Assembly: GCF_900099685.1 (NCBI RefSeq)
Contig: NZ_FNDW01000009.1
Coordinates: forward strand, 62,001 to 126,000
Source: Chryseobacterium taeanense
Lineage (GTDB): Bacteria > Bacteroidota > Bacteroidia > Flavobacteriales > Weeksellaceae
DNA: 64,000 nt
Direction: 5' to 3'
How positions within the stretch are numbered: the first letter of the stretch is position 1; each line of letters starts with the position of its first letter. The position numbers and the translations under genes were made by a program. This document shows, in pieces, positions 63,779 to 64,000 of the stretch. The notes below the pieces were generated by a model that made no database searches, had not been told where the DNA came from, and saw only the letters and a list, made by a program, of their open reading frames with translations.

Positions 63779-64000
63779 ATGACAAAATTTCTACTCTCAT
63801 GCCTATTCTTTTTAGGCGTGATGCTTAATGCCCAAATCACATTGGGTTCGGGAAGCACTGATGTCGGAGTTGCTCCGATAAGTACCTATTTCGGTTATTC
63901 GTACACACAGCAGATTTTTACCAAACAGGAAATTAATGCAAATGCAGCGGGAAATATTACGGGGCTTAAATTTTATATTGATCCTTCAATGTCGATTGCA
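63779..64000 (+). CDS. Third secreted adhesin-like gene, 3' end outside window
   Basis: ATG 63779 opens a frame of 74 codons that is still open at the window end. It has a signal peptide (MTKFLLSCLFFLGVMLNAQ) followed by ITLGSGSTDVGVAPISTYFG and NITGLKFYID, similar in layout to the N-terminal domain of the gene at 56743 (QTTVTIGAGAST). A third member of the local T9SS adhesin cluster is probable; its domains and sorting signal cannot be seen. It lacks the shared promoter block of the two previous genes. Confidence 0.8.
   Translation, partial: MTKFLLSCLFFLGVMLNAQITLGSGSTDVGVAPISTYFGYSYTQQIFTKQEINANAAGNITGLKFYIDPSMSIA

Overview
The window looks like chromosomal DNA of a Chryseobacterium-type flavobacterium (Bacteroidota, Weeksellaceae). 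The reasons are an AT-rich sequence, repeated promoter -7 elements of the form TAnnTTTG with an upstream TTG/TTTG, type IX secretion (T9SS) C-terminal sorting domains on large secreted proteins, a YaiO-type outer-membrane barrel, an exonuclease-DnaE fusion and small MKNLKKL-leader 'bacteriocin-like' peptides. The genus is an inference; the phylum is well supported.

Layout. (1) 1-9.2 kb: a two-component phosphorelay (hybrid kinase, receiver protein), a HEAT-repeat membrane protein, a glycosyltransferase 2 / phosphoglycerol-transferase-like fusion and a convergent TPR plus beta-barrel protein. Together they suggest regulated synthesis and export of a surface polysaccharide. (2) 9.3-15.9 kb: a decayed accessory region with an IS5-type transposase remnant, a frameshifted VOC-family gene, a truncated DUF932 gene, ssb and a large serine recombinase whose reading frame runs into a tRNA-Leu(CAA). 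(3) 16-25.4 kb: mostly housekeeping genes (PhnP-like hydrolase, fRMsr, BtuF-like protein, MgtE, rpsO, pnp), plus two paralogous 47-residue peptides with a double-glycine-type leader and an invariant six-cysteine, knottin-like core. (4) 25.4-35.6 kb: a 21-bp-unit repeat, a MITE-like element with TIRs and target-site duplication, and a polymorphic-toxin-like operon. That operon holds LysM proteins, a PAAR-like DUF4280 protein, two peptidoglycan-degrading effectors each followed by a lipoprotein (candidate immunity), and an orphan effector cassette cut off by the second copy of the 21-bp-unit repeat. (5) 35.8-39.6 kb: a tight three-gene operon of adenine methyltransferase, AAA ATPase and TOPRIM-like protein, a candidate anti-phage system. 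(6) 40-49.3 kb: cold-shock-domain gene with a long leader, SDR/AraC operon, a GT2, a methionine gamma-lyase-like gene divergent from an Lrp regulator, a bestrophin and a fused 2-oxoacid dehydrogenase E1. (7) 49.3-64 kb: a T9SS subtilase, dnaE and three large T9SS adhesin-like genes, the last cut by the window end.

The two best candidates for an under-described system are the cell-wall-targeting effector/immunity locus with orphan cassette (26.2-34.6 kb) and the methyltransferase-ATPase-TOPRIM operon (35.8-39.6 kb). The pair of cystine-knot-like peptides at 21.25-21.58 kb is the best small-scale candidate. All functional claims come from reading motifs by eye; no database search was run.
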